A stretch of DNA of 64,000 nt from Pseudoalteromonas rubra (GCF_000238295.3 NZ_AHCD03000034.1:186001-250000), one strand, 5' to 3'. Shown: positions 34,677 through 43,309, numbered from the stretch's first letter. Made by a program: numbers and translations. The notes: generated by a model from the sequence alone, not told the origin.

Positions 34677-35900
34677 ATGTATTTTTATGCCGCCAGGCAG
34701 CCAATCCTAAACAAAAACAAAGAACTCGTGGGCTACGAGCTGCTCTTTCGCGATGGTTTAGACAATGTCTTTCCTGAAATAGATGGCTCAGAAGCGACCT
34801 CCAGATTGATCGAAGGTAGTCAGTTTAACTTTGGTCTGGAAGATTTAACCGACAATAAACCGGCTTATATCAACTTCACACTGGACACCTTGCTGAAAGG
34901 TTACCCCACCATGATGGGGCGCGAACAACTGGTAGTAGAAATTCTTGAAACCGTGCAGCCGGGCAAACGCCTGCTGGGAGCAGTGCAGGACCTGAAGCAA
35001 AAAGGCTACACCATAGTGCTTGATGATTATCAGCATCAAAAAGTGTGGCGACATTTCTATCCCTTCATTGATCAAATCAAGATAGACATGCTGACCACAG
35101 ATGTCGCGACCATTGAAGAGATCAAAGAAGCCATTGCACCGTTTAAAAACATTGAACTGGTCGCCGAAAAAGTCGAAACACATGAACAGTATCAGCAGGC
35201 TCTCGATCTTGGATTCAGCTATTTCCAGGGGTTCTTTTTCGCTAAGCCCGAAGTGGTTCAGAGTAAAACCCTGCCCCCTTCAGAGATGGCGCTGGCCGAA
35301 CTGCTATACGAAACATCCAGTGTTGACGTCGACTTAAAGCGGATCACACAAGTATTCGAGCGCGACGTTAACCTCAGCTATAAGCTGCTACGCTACTCGA
35401 ATTCAGCCGCGTTTAAACGTCGTGCCGAGATCTCCACCATTAAGCAGGCTTTAGTGGTACTTGGCAATCAGGAGCTGAAGAAGTTTCTTTCTTTACTCTT
35501 CGCCTCTCAGGTGTCTTCAGAGAAACCACTCGAACTGGTCCGCCTGTCTCTGACGCGCGCACGTTTTGCCGAGTTATTAGCGGTTAAACACCGTAAACTA
35601 AAAGACACCGGCATGGCCTTCCTGGCTGGTATGATGTCACTGATGGACGCAATTTTAGATGAAAGCATGGACAGTGTAATGAGCAAGCTGCCACTGGCCA
35701 TTGAAATCAAAGATGCGCTATTGAAGCAAGAAGGTTTGTTGGCCAGTTACCTGGCGCTGATCAAACTCTATGAGCAAGCCGACTGGCAGGGGGCCAATGA
35801 ACTGGCGCAACAACTGGGCCTTGACCCTGATCTGTTGCCTGATTATTACCACGAAGCCCTGCAATGGTGTGATCAACAGATGGAAGTGATGGCCATATAG
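34677..35900 (+). CDS. EAL-HDOD signalling protein, probably catalytically inactive
   Basis: 407 residues from the ATG at 34677 (AGGTG ten bases upstream; an in-frame TTG at 34638 is less likely). The N-terminal EAL-type domain (about 1-205) reads YAARQPILNKNKELVGYELL: Glu is kept but the EAL triplet is ELL. Later IVLDDYQHQKVW replaces the DDFGTG loop needed for cyclic-di-GMP hydrolysis, although FQGFFFAKP is retained. The C-terminal HDOD domain (about 210-400) has NLSYKLLRYSNSAAFKRR and ISTIKQALVVLGNQELKKF. This domain pair is the YuxH/CdgR type. It is likely a binding or scaffold protein in c-di-GMP or stress signalling. A terminator follows. Confidence 0.92.
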   Translation: MYFYAARQPILNKNKELVGYELLFRDGLDNVFPEIDGSEATSRLIEGSQFNFGLEDLTDNKPAYINFTLDTLLKGYPTMMGREQLVVEILETVQPGKRLLGAVQDLKQKGYTIVLDDYQHQKVWRHFYPFIDQIKIDMLTTDVATIEEIKEAIAPFKNIELVAEKVETHEQYQQALDLGFSYFQGFFFAKPEVVQSKTLPPSEMALAELLYETSSVDVDLKRITQVFERDVNLSYKLLRYSNSAAFKRRAEISTIKQALVVLGNQELKKFLSLLFASQVSSEKPLELVRLSLTRARFAELLAVKHRKLKDTGMAFLAGMMSLMDAILDESMDSVMSKLPLAIEIKDALLKQEGLLASYLALIKLYEQADWQGANELAQQLGLDPDLLPDYYHEALQWCDQQMEVMAI

Positions 35901-35922
35901 GGTGCACTGCATTTTATCATCC

Positions 35923-35958
35923 AAAAAACAGCTGCCATTTGGTGGCTGTTTTTGTTTT
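35923..35958 (+). terminator. Terminator after the EAL-HDOD gene
   Basis: Stem AAACAGCTGCC / GGTGGCTGTTT (11 bp with two G-T pairs), loop ATTT, then TTGTTTT. It starts 23 bp past the stop codon. Confidence 0.85.
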
Positions 35959-36002
35959 AGGTCAAGGTTTTCGATATTTTTCCCCACATCATGCGCAAGT
36001 GC

Positions 36003-36037
36003 GACAATTTGTCACATCCCAACCTTTTGTCTGACAA
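36003..36037. promoter_or_regulatory. Twin inverted repeats upstream of the copper-type receptor
   Basis: Two similar palindromes, GACAA-T-TTGTC (36003-36013) and TTGTC-T-GACAA (36027-36037), have centres 24 bp apart, about two helical turns. They use the same half-site in opposite order and lie 47-81 bp before the receptor start. This looks like a two-site operator for a dimeric (perhaps metal-responsive) regulator. Confidence 0.55.
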
Positions 36038-36083
36038 GTAAAATTCTTCTCAATAACAACGTGAAAACACTTTGGGAAGAATC

Positions 36084-38135
36084 ATGACCAGAAACCTTAT
36101 TTGGCTTGCTGTTACGGCCGCTTTTTCTGCACACAGCCAGGATGCACAGCACGACACACACTCTGACAGTTTAGAGCGCATCGTCGTTATCGCGCCTATG
36201 CACAGTCCTTTAGATATCAAAACCGACCCTAAAGCCCCAAGGCAACCTTTGCCTGCACAGGATGGTGCAGATCTGCTATCCAGTATTGCCGGCTTTTCTT
36301 TGGTTAAAAAAGGCGGCGCAAGCAGCGACCCTGTTTTTCGCGGGATGGCCGGTTCACGTCTGAACATTATTACCGATGGTGGCCAGACGCTCGGCGGCTG
36401 TGGCGGGCGCATGGACCCACCTACGGCTTACATCACTCCCCAAACCTACGATACCTTAACGGTGATTAAGGGACCTCAAACCGTCCTTTATGGCCCTGGT
36501 AACAGCGCCGCAACAGTCATTTTTGAACGTGAATCAGAGCGCCTGAGTGAAACGGGCTGGCAAGGGTTTGCCAATGCAACCCTGGGCAGTTTTGGTAAGC
36601 GTATGATAAATGCAGACGTTAAGGGGGGCACAGAGGATTACTATGCACGCCTTGCTGCCAGTAAAAGCGACGCCGATGACTATGAGGACGGTGAAGGTAA
36701 CTCCATTCACTCGGCATATGACAAATGGAACCTCGACTCCGAGTTTGCCTACACGCCCGATGATGACAGCCTCTATAGCCTGAGCCTGGGTCGCAGTGAT
36801 GGCGAGGTCGCCTATGCTGACCGCATGATGGATGGCAGCAAGTTTGACCGTAATCACGTTGCACTCAGCGTTGAGCTGGATGAACTGGCTGGCTTTATCC
36901 GCGCGCTGGAAGCCAATGTGTATTACAACAACATAGATCACATCATGGATAATCATAGCCTGCGCACATTTACGCCCACTATGATGATGAAAAACCCGAC
37001 CTCATCGAACCCAGACCGTCGCACCTGGGGTAGCAAACTGATGCTCACTTCTGCCATCAATACAGAGCACACATTGCGTTACGGAGTGGACCATCAGCAA
37101 AACCGCCACCGCATCCGTGTTAGCATGAACCAGCCGATGATGCCGGTGGAAACACTGCCTCGCCGTGACAATGCCGAGTTTAAACAAACCGGGCTATTTG
37201 GTGAGTTTGAATACGCAATCAAGACTGAGGGCCCAAAGCGCAGCCAATGGGTCAGCGGGCTACGTATTGATGACTGGTCAGCAACTGATAAGCGCCAGCA
37301 ACTTGGCTCCATGATGATGCCAATGCCTAACCCGACGGCAGATCAGACGCGTGATGACACCTTGTGGAGCGGATTTACACGCTATCAGGTCCAGCATGAA
37401 GACATGAGCTATTACATCGGTGCCGGGCACAATGAACGTTTTCCCGATTACTGGGAGTTGATGGGTGGCGGACGCCGGGGCGTAGAGAGCATGAGTGCCT
37501 TTTTACTGGAGACAGAGAAAACGAACCAGCTGGATATCGGCTGGATGCTGCAAAAATCTGGCATGACCACCTCAGTGTCTCTGTTTTACAACCGCATAGA
37601 TGATTATCTGCTCACCGATAATCAGTACGAAGTGATGGACAAAACGCTGGCAGTAACCCGGAATATTGACGCGCAAACAATGGGGCTGGAAATGGAAACC
37701 CGGGTTGCGCTCAGTAAACAACTGAATTTCACAACCAGCATCAACTATGTGCGTGGCAGCAATAAAACCGATCATACGGCACTGGCACAGCAACCTCCCC
37801 TACAGGCACGTTTTGCGATGGATTACACGCTGGATAAATGGCAAGTGGGCGGTTTATGGCGTCTCGTAAAAAGCCAGGACCGCGTTGCTATCGGCCAGGG
37901 TAACATTGCCGGTCAGGATGTCGGACCCAGCCATGGCTTTGGCACACTGGCACTGAACTTATCCTATAGCCATTCAGATGAGCTGTTATTGAGTCTCGGG
38001 GTAGATAATGTGCTGGATAAAACCTATACCGAACATTTGAGTCGCGCAGGCGCTATGGTCAGTGGCTATGCGCAAATCGACAAAGTGAATGAGGCCGGCC
38101 GTACACTGTGGGCCAACATCAACTGGCGCTTCTGA
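36084..38135 (+). CDS. TonB-dependent copper receptor (OprC/NosA type)
   Basis: 683 residues from the ATG at 36084 (GGAAGA just upstream; the TTG at 36072 is unlikely). A signal peptide (LIWLAVTAAFSAHS) is followed by a plug with the OprC/NosA signature: GADLLSSIAGFSLVKKGG, DPVFRGMAGSRLNI, GGCGGRMDPPTAYITP and VIKGPQTVLYGPGNSAATV. The barrel is notably methionine-rich, with clusters TPTMMMKNP, MNQPMMPVE and GSMMMPMPN, as expected for Cu(I)/Cu(II) handling. It ends WANINWRF. The function assigned is copper uptake across the outer membrane. Convergent with a lipoprotein gene; twin inverted repeats precede it. Confidence 0.9.
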   Translation: MTRNLIWLAVTAAFSAHSQDAQHDTHSDSLERIVVIAPMHSPLDIKTDPKAPRQPLPAQDGADLLSSIAGFSLVKKGGASSDPVFRGMAGSRLNIITDGGQTLGGCGGRMDPPTAYITPQTYDTLTVIKGPQTVLYGPGNSAATVIFERESERLSETGWQGFANATLGSFGKRMINADVKGGTEDYYARLAASKSDADDYEDGEGNSIHSAYDKWNLDSEFAYTPDDDSLYSLSLGRSDGEVAYADRMMDGSKFDRNHVALSVELDELAGFIRALEANVYYNNIDHIMDNHSLRTFTPTMMMKNPTSSNPDRRTWGSKLMLTSAINTEHTLRYGVDHQQNRHRIRVSMNQPMMPVETLPRRDNAEFKQTGLFGEFEYAIKTEGPKRSQWVSGLRIDDWSATDKRQQLGSMMMPMPNPTADQTRDDTLWSGFTRYQVQHEDMSYYIGAGHNERFPDYWELMGGGRRGVESMSAFLLETEKTNQLDIGWMLQKSGMTTSVSLFYNRIDDYLLTDNQYEVMDKTLAVTRNIDAQTMGLEMETRVALSKQLNFTTSINYVRGSNKTDHTALAQQPPLQARFAMDYTLDKWQVGGLWRLVKSQDRVAIGQGNIAGQDVGPSHGFGTLALNLSYSHSDELLLSLGVDNVLDKTYTEHLSRAGAMVSGYAQIDKVNEAGRTLWANINWRF

Positions 38136-38145
38136 TTGAACTAAT

Positions 38146-38166
38146 GGGGCTGACGATGTCAGCCCC
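38146..38166. terminator. Hairpin between convergent copper receptor and lipoprotein genes
   Basis: A perfect 9-bp stem, GGGGCTGAC / GTCAGCCCC, with a 3-nt loop, between two converging stop codons 42 bp apart. No T-run on either side, so it is a likely but atypical bidirectional terminator. Confidence 0.6.
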
Positions 38167-38177
38167 TGTACCACTGC

Positions 38178-39794
38178 TTATTCAATCGCCAACTCGATAA
38201 GGGGCGGCACCGACTCACCATTTTCGTGATCACCAATCAAATATATTTTGCCATCTTTGACAACCAGATCACTGGGCATAGTCATATCCTCTGGCAGCAG
38301 ATCGTAGACGGCCACAATCTCACCACTCAGCGTCAACTTGAGCACTTTTGTGAATTGCTCAGATACCATCCACAACGTATCTTCAGCGAAATACAGACCC
38401 ATTGCAGTATATTCATTGAGACTCCCTTCTGTCTCCCCGGTGTAACTGAGCGGCTGGCGAGATATGAGGTTAAACTGACTATCCAGGGTAAATAACCAGT
38501 CCTGCTGTGACGCGTCATCGCTATTGGATACCATGAAGTAACGGTCAGTGAGTGTGTCGTACGCTAAACCTAAGAACTCAAAAGGCAGCTCTCCCTCTTC
38601 GTGCAAGGCTACTGGGTACTCTTGCACCAGCTGATACCCCTGCTCTGACATTGTAAAATGCCCAATCAGCTTAGAGTCAGCTAACACAAAGAGCTCCCCG
38701 TCTTTGCTTGTTACCGCTTCGGTACAACCCTGTCCACAGTGTATTGAGGCAAACGCCAGTTCAGTGCGGGTCTGGATCTGCAAATCCGCATTCAAAGAGT
38801 AGACTTCAGCCTGATCGGTGACGATTTCCCAACCCCCTTGCTGCGTGTACCAAAGTCCGGATGGTTGCTTAATCTCGTCTGGTAACGTGTAACGATTCTG
38901 CACCACCAGTTCACCGGAATCTTCAATAGGCCCATCTCCCAGCAACTTGTCCCTGTCGGCCAGCAGTACCAGGTTGTTCTGTTGAGTATTGGTGGTGATC
39001 ACAACCTGCTCACCAGAAAATATCGTCAAGTCGGTCAGCTCCGCTTGACCAAACCCGGTAACATACCAGCCATTAAGCTGTGTTACCTGCTCTTCCGATA
39101 CTTCAAACTGCATGACCACAGGCTGTCCGGATTCTGAGGCCAGTATCCAAAGCTGCTGCCCCAGATAAGACACGCCCTGAATAGTCATATTGTCCGACAG
39201 CGGGTACAGCAATAGCTGTTCGCCTTCTGGTTTAAATCGGATCACCTGATGGGCATTCGCGTCGTAGCCCCAGATATCACTGTTGTCATCACTGTCCAGG
39301 CCTAATTCGGTGAGTGTTAAGCTCGTTTCTAAACGCCAGGCAGTGGTTTCGTCACTTGTCAGACTGCGCTGAAAGATCTCATTGGTGCCGGTGACATACC
39401 ACAGCTCGTCCTCATACTGCTCTGTGGCCACAATGCTGTCCAGTGCGGTTAATCTCAGCGACAACGGCTGATAAACACGCGGCGAAGCACTGATATCAAT
39501 GGTCCCCACCTCAATGCCTTGCTGAAACGTATGCAGGTCCGGACCATTGATGTCCAAACTGGTCAGATTGGTGAGCGGTTGCGCGCCCGGCGCATAATCA
39601 AGGTATTCAGAGACCGGGAAGTCTTCAACCAGCTCACGTCCGGCTTGAGGTGCAGTGAGCGCCAAATCATGCACAACCCGACCAGGCGTAGGCTGCTCGC
39701 CACCTCCACCCGGGGGCTTAATTTTATCATCGTCGCCACAAGCGCTCAGGTTTAATGCAATACACACGGCCAGAAGTGATTTTAAGTATTTCAT
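38178..39794 (-). CDS. Lipoprotein with beta-propeller-like body (SdiA-regulated-like)
   Basis: 538 residues with a lipoprotein signal: MKYLKSLLAVCIALNLSAC with lipobox LSAC, then a Gly/Pro linker (KPPGGGGEQPTPG). The +2 residue after Cys is Gly, so outer-membrane sorting is likely. The body is a series of beta-strand units such as LWYVTGTNEIFQRSL, ELFVLADSKLIGHF, LGLAYDTLTDRYFMVSN and YLIGDHENGESVPPLIELAIE. The C-terminal half resembles SdiA-regulated or esterase-like phytase propellers (GLAYD...YF.VSN, EGS....TAMGLYF). Binding partner or substrate is unknown. Convergent with the copper receptor; a shared role is speculative. Confidence 0.75.
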   Translation of the reverse strand: MKYLKSLLAVCIALNLSACGDDDKIKPPGGGGEQPTPGRVVHDLALTAPQAGRELVEDFPVSEYLDYAPGAQPLTNLTSLDINGPDLHTFQQGIEVGTIDISASPRVYQPLSLRLTALDSIVATEQYEDELWYVTGTNEIFQRSLTSDETTAWRLETSLTLTELGLDSDDNSDIWGYDANAHQVIRFKPEGEQLLLYPLSDNMTIQGVSYLGQQLWILASESGQPVVMQFEVSEEQVTQLNGWYVTGFGQAELTDLTIFSGEQVVITTNTQQNNLVLLADRDKLLGDGPIEDSGELVVQNRYTLPDEIKQPSGLWYTQQGGWEIVTDQAEVYSLNADLQIQTRTELAFASIHCGQGCTEAVTSKDGELFVLADSKLIGHFTMSEQGYQLVQEYPVALHEEGELPFEFLGLAYDTLTDRYFMVSNSDDASQQDWLFTLDSQFNLISRQPLSYTGETEGSLNEYTAMGLYFAEDTLWMVSEQFTKVLKLTLSGEIVAVYDLLPEDMTMPSDLVVKDGKIYLIGDHENGESVPPLIELAIE

Positions 39795-39818
39795 GTCATA
39801 GTTCCTTGTTGAGTGAAA

Positions 39819-39984
39819 TTATACCAATTTGCTTAATTAAGTGATCTATTTTGAGGCGAGAAAATAGGGTCGATAACAAGGCAAAAATTTTGCTATTTAG
39901 TTGTTCTAAATAAGAAATTTTTAACGCCGTTAGCGTCCTATTTGCTCCTTCAAATAGACCAGGTATTAAGTGAAATTGGTATTA
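39819..39984. mobile_element. MITE-like inverted-repeat element, copy 1 (166 bp)
   Basis: The ends form imperfect terminal inverted repeats, TTATACCAATTT on the left and its complement (AAATTGGTATTA) on the right. There is no ORF of note. Internal blocks such as TTTTGAGGCGAGAAAATA and GTTAGCGTCCTATTTGCTC are shared almost exactly with the element at 58041-58266, so it is a dispersed repeat family without a transposase, to be mobilised in trans. Its right end directly abuts the left edge of the mlaA tandem duplication. Confidence 0.75.
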
Positions 39985-40110
39985 CAGCCACTGTAGCGCT
40001 GTGAATGTCAACAAAGTGTCTATGGCCACTCAGGTGGGTTCAGTTTTTATCTCTCTCAGGAAAGGGCGAACTTCAGGTACTCAAAGCCCATGAGGGGTTG
40101 GCGACGGTCA

Positions 40111-40144
40111 CAAAAAAGCCGGTCAGTGAATGCTGGACCGGCTT
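40111..40144 (-). terminator. Terminator after mlaA copy A
   Basis: Stem AAGCCGGTC / GACCGGCTT (40116-40124 with 40136-40144), followed on the minus strand by TTTTTTG; 9 bp past the stop codon. Part of the duplicated unit. Confidence 0.88.
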
Positions 40145-40153
40145 AATAACTGC

Positions 40154-40885
40154 TTAGAGGTTTTCGAGGAAGTCCTCATCAAACTCCTCTGGCTCCTCTT
40201 CGATTGGCGGATTGCCATCGTGGAGTTCGTAAAGCTGACGCTGCAAATAGACATCCTTGAAGAAAATATAAGGGTCCAGTGACTCGTTAAGCAGCTTTTC
40301 CTGTGACATCAGGCTAGCCCTGGCCTCCACTGCACGCAATGCAAATACCAGAATGGTTTCTGGTGTTGTGAGTGCAATTTTGGGAATAACGACATTGTCG
40401 ACGATATCACCGGATAGATTACGTACCGTTGAAGGACCGTAACCCGGGAGCATCAAATACGCGCCGTCACCTACACCCCAGACACCCAGGGTTTGACCAA
40501 AATCTTCGTCTTTGTGTTCCAAACCCAGCGATTTGGCGACATCAAACAGGCCGAAAATACCCACCGTTGAGTTAACCAGAAAACGCGCCACGTTGACACC
40601 TGCATCACCAGGCTTTGCCTGTAAGGCCGCGTTAACCGCGTCCGTAGGCGCTGACAGGTTAGTGGTAAAGTTTACCAGACTACTGCGGACCGGCGCAGGC
40701 GTAATGGCGATGTAGCCTTTCGCAGCCGGGCGCAGGATATAGGCATCCAGTACATCCATATTAAAGTCATACAACGGTCGGTTGAGCGACTGTAGTGGAT
40801 CGCGCGGATCTTGTTTTTCTTCGGGGACTTGCGCACACCCGGATAAAATTAGCGCCAAAGCGGCGCCAACGAGTTTTTTATACAT
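40154..40885 (-). CDS. mlaA: MlaA/VacJ phospholipid-retrieval lipoprotein, copy A
   Basis: Outer-membrane ring-shaped lipoprotein that pulls misplaced phospholipids from the outer leaflet and hands them to MlaC. 243 residues. Signal MYKKLVGAALALILSGC, with lipobox LSGC. Family blocks are DPLQSLNRPLYDFNMDVLD, FLVNSTVGIFGLFDVAKSLG and DFGQTLGVWGVGDGAYLMLP; the tail is acidic. Identical to copy B. This copy lies downstream of the copy-B terminator and behind a truncated ccmI end, so it may be poorly transcribed unless a promoter lies within the ccmI fragment. One copy is probably redundant and free to be lost. Confidence 0.95.
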   Translation of the reverse strand: MYKKLVGAALALILSGCAQVPEEKQDPRDPLQSLNRPLYDFNMDVLDAYILRPAAKGYIAITPAPVRSSLVNFTTNLSAPTDAVNAALQAKPGDAGVNVARFLVNSTVGIFGLFDVAKSLGLEHKDEDFGQTLGVWGVGDGAYLMLPGYGPSTVRNLSGDIVDNVVIPKIALTTPETILVFALRAVEARASLMSQEKLLNESLDPYIFFKDVYLQRQLYELHDGNPPIEEEPEEFDEDFLENL

Positions 40886-41134
40886 TTAGCTTCCTGTGCT
40901 GGTTATAACACGACTGATAGTAACCGCAACCTGCTGTGCTTCCGGGGTCATCGTAATGGTCTGAGTCGCACCTTCAAGCTCACCGCTCTGCAGAGCCACG
41001 TTGCCATCCACTGAAATACGCGCCGTAACAACCACTTCTTTAAACCCTGACAGCTTGAGGTTAGGCATCATCGCCATACTATCGTCCAAATTGACACTCA
41101 ATGGCAAGTTAAAATCTGTAAGTTTGGCCACCGC
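40886..41134 (-). pseudogene. Truncated ccmI 3' fragment created by the duplication
   Basis: The last ~83 codons of ccmI (VAKLTDFNLPLSVNLDDS through VAVTISRVITSTGS), identical to the end of the intact gene at 42035. It is cut at the duplication junction, so the membrane anchor and TPR part are missing. A GTG at 41140 could start an 84-codon frame across the junction, but there is no ribosome site of note. Its stop overlaps the mlaA copy A start as in the intact pair (TAA followed at once by ATG). Confidence 0.92.
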
Positions 41135-41259
41135 AGCCACTGTAGCGCTGTGAATGTCAACAAAGTGTCTATGGCCACTCAGGTGGGTTCAGTTTTTATC
41201 TCTCTCAGGAAAGGGCGAACTTCAGGTACTCAAAGCCCATGAGGGGTTGGCGACGGTCA

Positions 41260-41293
41260 CAAAAAAGCCGGTCAGTGAATGCTGGACCGGCTT
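41260..41293 (-). terminator. Terminator after mlaA copy B
   Basis: Same hairpin as at 40111-40144, shifted by 1,149 bp: stem AAGCCGGTC / GACCGGCTT and a T-run on the minus strand. It would stop ccm-mlaA transcription before the second mlaA. Confidence 0.88.
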
Positions 41294-41302
41294 AATAACT
41301 GC

Positions 41303-42034
41303 TTAGAGGTTTTCGAGGAAGTCCTCATCAAACTCCTCTGGCTCCTCTTCGATTGGCGGATTGCCATCGTGGAGTTCGTAAAGCTGACGCTGCAAATAGA
41401 CATCCTTGAAGAAAATATAAGGGTCCAGTGACTCGTTAAGCAGCTTTTCCTGTGACATCAGGCTAGCCCTGGCCTCCACTGCACGCAATGCAAATACCAG
41501 AATGGTTTCTGGTGTTGTGAGTGCAATTTTGGGAATAACGACATTGTCGACGATATCACCGGATAGATTACGTACCGTTGAAGGACCGTAACCCGGGAGC
41601 ATCAAATACGCGCCGTCACCTACACCCCAGACACCCAGGGTTTGACCAAAATCTTCGTCTTTGTGTTCCAAACCCAGCGATTTGGCGACATCAAACAGGC
41701 CGAAAATACCCACCGTTGAGTTAACCAGAAAACGCGCCACGTTGACACCTGCATCACCAGGCTTTGCCTGTAAGGCCGCGTTAACCGCGTCCGTAGGCGC
41801 TGACAGGTTAGTGGTAAAGTTTACCAGACTACTGCGGACCGGCGCAGGCGTAATGGCGATGTAGCCTTTCGCAGCCGGGCGCAGGATATAGGCATCCAGT
41901 ACATCCATATTAAAGTCATACAACGGTCGGTTGAGCGACTGTAGTGGATCGCGCGGATCTTGTTTTTCTTCGGGGACTTGCGCACACCCGGATAAAATTA
42001 GCGCCAAAGCGGCGCCAACGAGTTTTTTATACAT
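41303..42034 (-). CDS. mlaA: MlaA/VacJ phospholipid-retrieval lipoprotein, copy B
   Basis: Sequence identical to copy A (243 residues, lipobox LSGC). This is the copy in the ancestral position: its ATG follows the stop of intact ccmI without a gap, so it is translationally coupled to the cytochrome c maturation operon and ends at a strong terminator. It is likely the main expressed copy. No mlaC or mlaFEDB gene is in the window. Its placement after ccmI is probably a matter of shared transcription, not of shared pathway. Confidence 0.96.
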   Translation of the reverse strand: MYKKLVGAALALILSGCAQVPEEKQDPRDPLQSLNRPLYDFNMDVLDAYILRPAAKGYIAITPAPVRSSLVNFTTNLSAPTDAVNAALQAKPGDAGVNVARFLVNSTVGIFGLFDVAKSLGLEHKDEDFGQTLGVWGVGDGAYLMLPGYGPSTVRNLSGDIVDNVVIPKIALTTPETILVFALRAVEARASLMSQEKLLNESLDPYIFFKDVYLQRQLYELHDGNPPIEEEPEEFDEDFLENL

Positions 42035-43309
42035 TTAGCTTCCTGTGCTGGTTATAACACGACTGATAGTAACCGCAACCTGCTGTGCTTCCGGGGTCAT
42101 CGTAATGGTCTGAGTCGCACCTTCAAGCTCACCGCTCTGCAGAGCCACGTTGCCATCCACTGAAATACGCGCCGTAACAACCACTTCTTTAAACCCTGAC
42201 AGCTTGAGGTTAGGCATCATCGCCATACTATCGTCCAAATTGACACTCAATGGCAAGTTAAAATCTGTAAGTTTGGCCACCGCCAATGGCATAGGAGGAC
42301 CTTGTGCAGCTTTGGCAAAGACAAACAAAGTGGAATTCTCAGGTATTTTGTCAGCCAGCTCGTTTGCCAGGGAAACCGACACTTGCAAGCCATTTTCAGG
42401 CATTGCAGGCTGTGCAACTTGCGCGCTGCTCAGCTTTTGGTCTAAATCCGTAATACGCTGTTTGATCATCGCATAACGTGGATCATCCTGCGTCATCGAT
42501 GCCAGCAAGACTTCGAACGCCGCCTTAGATTCTTTCCAGTCCTGACGCTCATAAGCGATCAGCGCCAGTAAAGAAATTGCATCAATGTTACGCGGCTCAC
42601 GTTGCAGTACCTGAGACAACATACGTGCGGCACGGTTCATCGCATTCTCTGACCCTTCAACCAATAACGCCTGAGCATAGCTCACCTTGACATTACTGTT
42701 GTTCGGTTGCATCTCCAGCGCTTTATCGAATGCCTGCATCGCCATTTCGAAGTCATTGAGCGACATTGCAACACGACCTAACAGCATCCAGGCAACGGCA
42801 TCATCACCGCTGTTGGCCAGTTTAGTGCGCAGACCCAAAGCAAACGCCTGAAGTTCATTAGGGCTTAGGGGATCGCCAGTTTGCATTACAGCACGCTGGC
42901 CGTATTCAGGGAGCATATCAATGGCTTTATACCAGTCTGAGATTTGCTTCTGACTGCCGGTAAAAGAATAAAATACCGCACTGACAACCAATAGAAATGC
43001 CACGCCCGTACCCGCCAATACCAGGTTATTACCTCGAGTATCCAGCGTGCGCTCTGGTGACAATTCGTTGAGCAAGCGACGTTTCATTTCCAGTACAGAT
43101 TCATCGTGACTGCTCTGATCAATGCGCTGATTGGCCAGCTCATCCGCCAGCTCCTGCAAACGTTGCTGATAAATATCAATGCGTTCGGCATTGGCATCAT
43201 GATCTACCGCAACCAGCTTATCGCGGCGGAAAAACGGCATCACCACGAACAACGCAGCGAGCACAGTCAAGAGCGCAAATAACCCCCACATTTGCATCAT
43301 TTCATTCAT
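42035..43309 (-). CDS. ccmI: Cytochrome c maturation protein CcmI
   Basis: Binds the C-terminus of apocytochrome c and presents it to the CcmFH heme lyase. 424 residues. Two membrane helices near the N-terminus (MWGLFALLTVLAALFVVMPF and NLVLAGTGVAFLLVVSAVFY) flank a short cytoplasmic loop with a leucine-zipper-like segment. A periplasmic TPR region (WMLLGRVAMSLNDFEMAMQAFDKAL, quoted in part as GRVAMSLNDFEMAMQAF) and a C-terminal beta domain follow. The ATG overlaps the ccmH stop by four bases. Its last ~250 bp are duplicated to the left. Confidence 0.93.
   Translation of the reverse strand: MNEMMQMWGLFALLTVLAALFVVMPFFRRDKLVAVDHDANAERIDIYQQRLQELADELANQRIDQSSHDESVLEMKRRLLNELSPERTLDTRGNNLVLAGTGVAFLLVVSAVFYSFTGSQKQISDWYKAIDMLPEYGQRAVMQTGDPLSPNELQAFALGLRTKLANSGDDAVAWMLLGRVAMSLNDFEMAMQAFDKALEMQPNNSNVKVSYAQALLVEGSENAMNRAARMLSQVLQREPRNIDAISLLALIAYERQDWKESKAAFEVLLASMTQDDPRYAMIKQRITDLDQKLSSAQVAQPAMPENGLQVSVSLANELADKIPENSTLFVFAKAAQGPPMPLAVAKLTDFNLPLSVNLDDSMAMMPNLKLSGFKEVVVTARISVDGNVALQSGELEGATQTITMTPEAQQVAVTISRVITSTGS

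Larger units (their letters stand above)
39985..42283. repeat. Exact tandem duplication, unit 1,149 bp
   Basis: The segment 39985-41133 recurs as 41134-42282 (common base to 42283). Every position compared, including both whole mlaA genes and the ccmI end, is identical. The unit holds the mlaA 3' flank and terminator, mlaA, and the last ~250 bp of ccmI. Only one base of shared sequence is seen at the junction, so it did not arise between long repeats. The right-hand copy joins intact ccmI; the left-hand copy starts at the MITE-like element. It is either a very recent duplication or an assembly artefact. Confidence 0.95.

Noticed and set aside
40512..40715. Plus-strand ORF inside mlaA, present twice because of the duplication.
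   Set aside because: Antisense shadow; duplicated only because the unit is.
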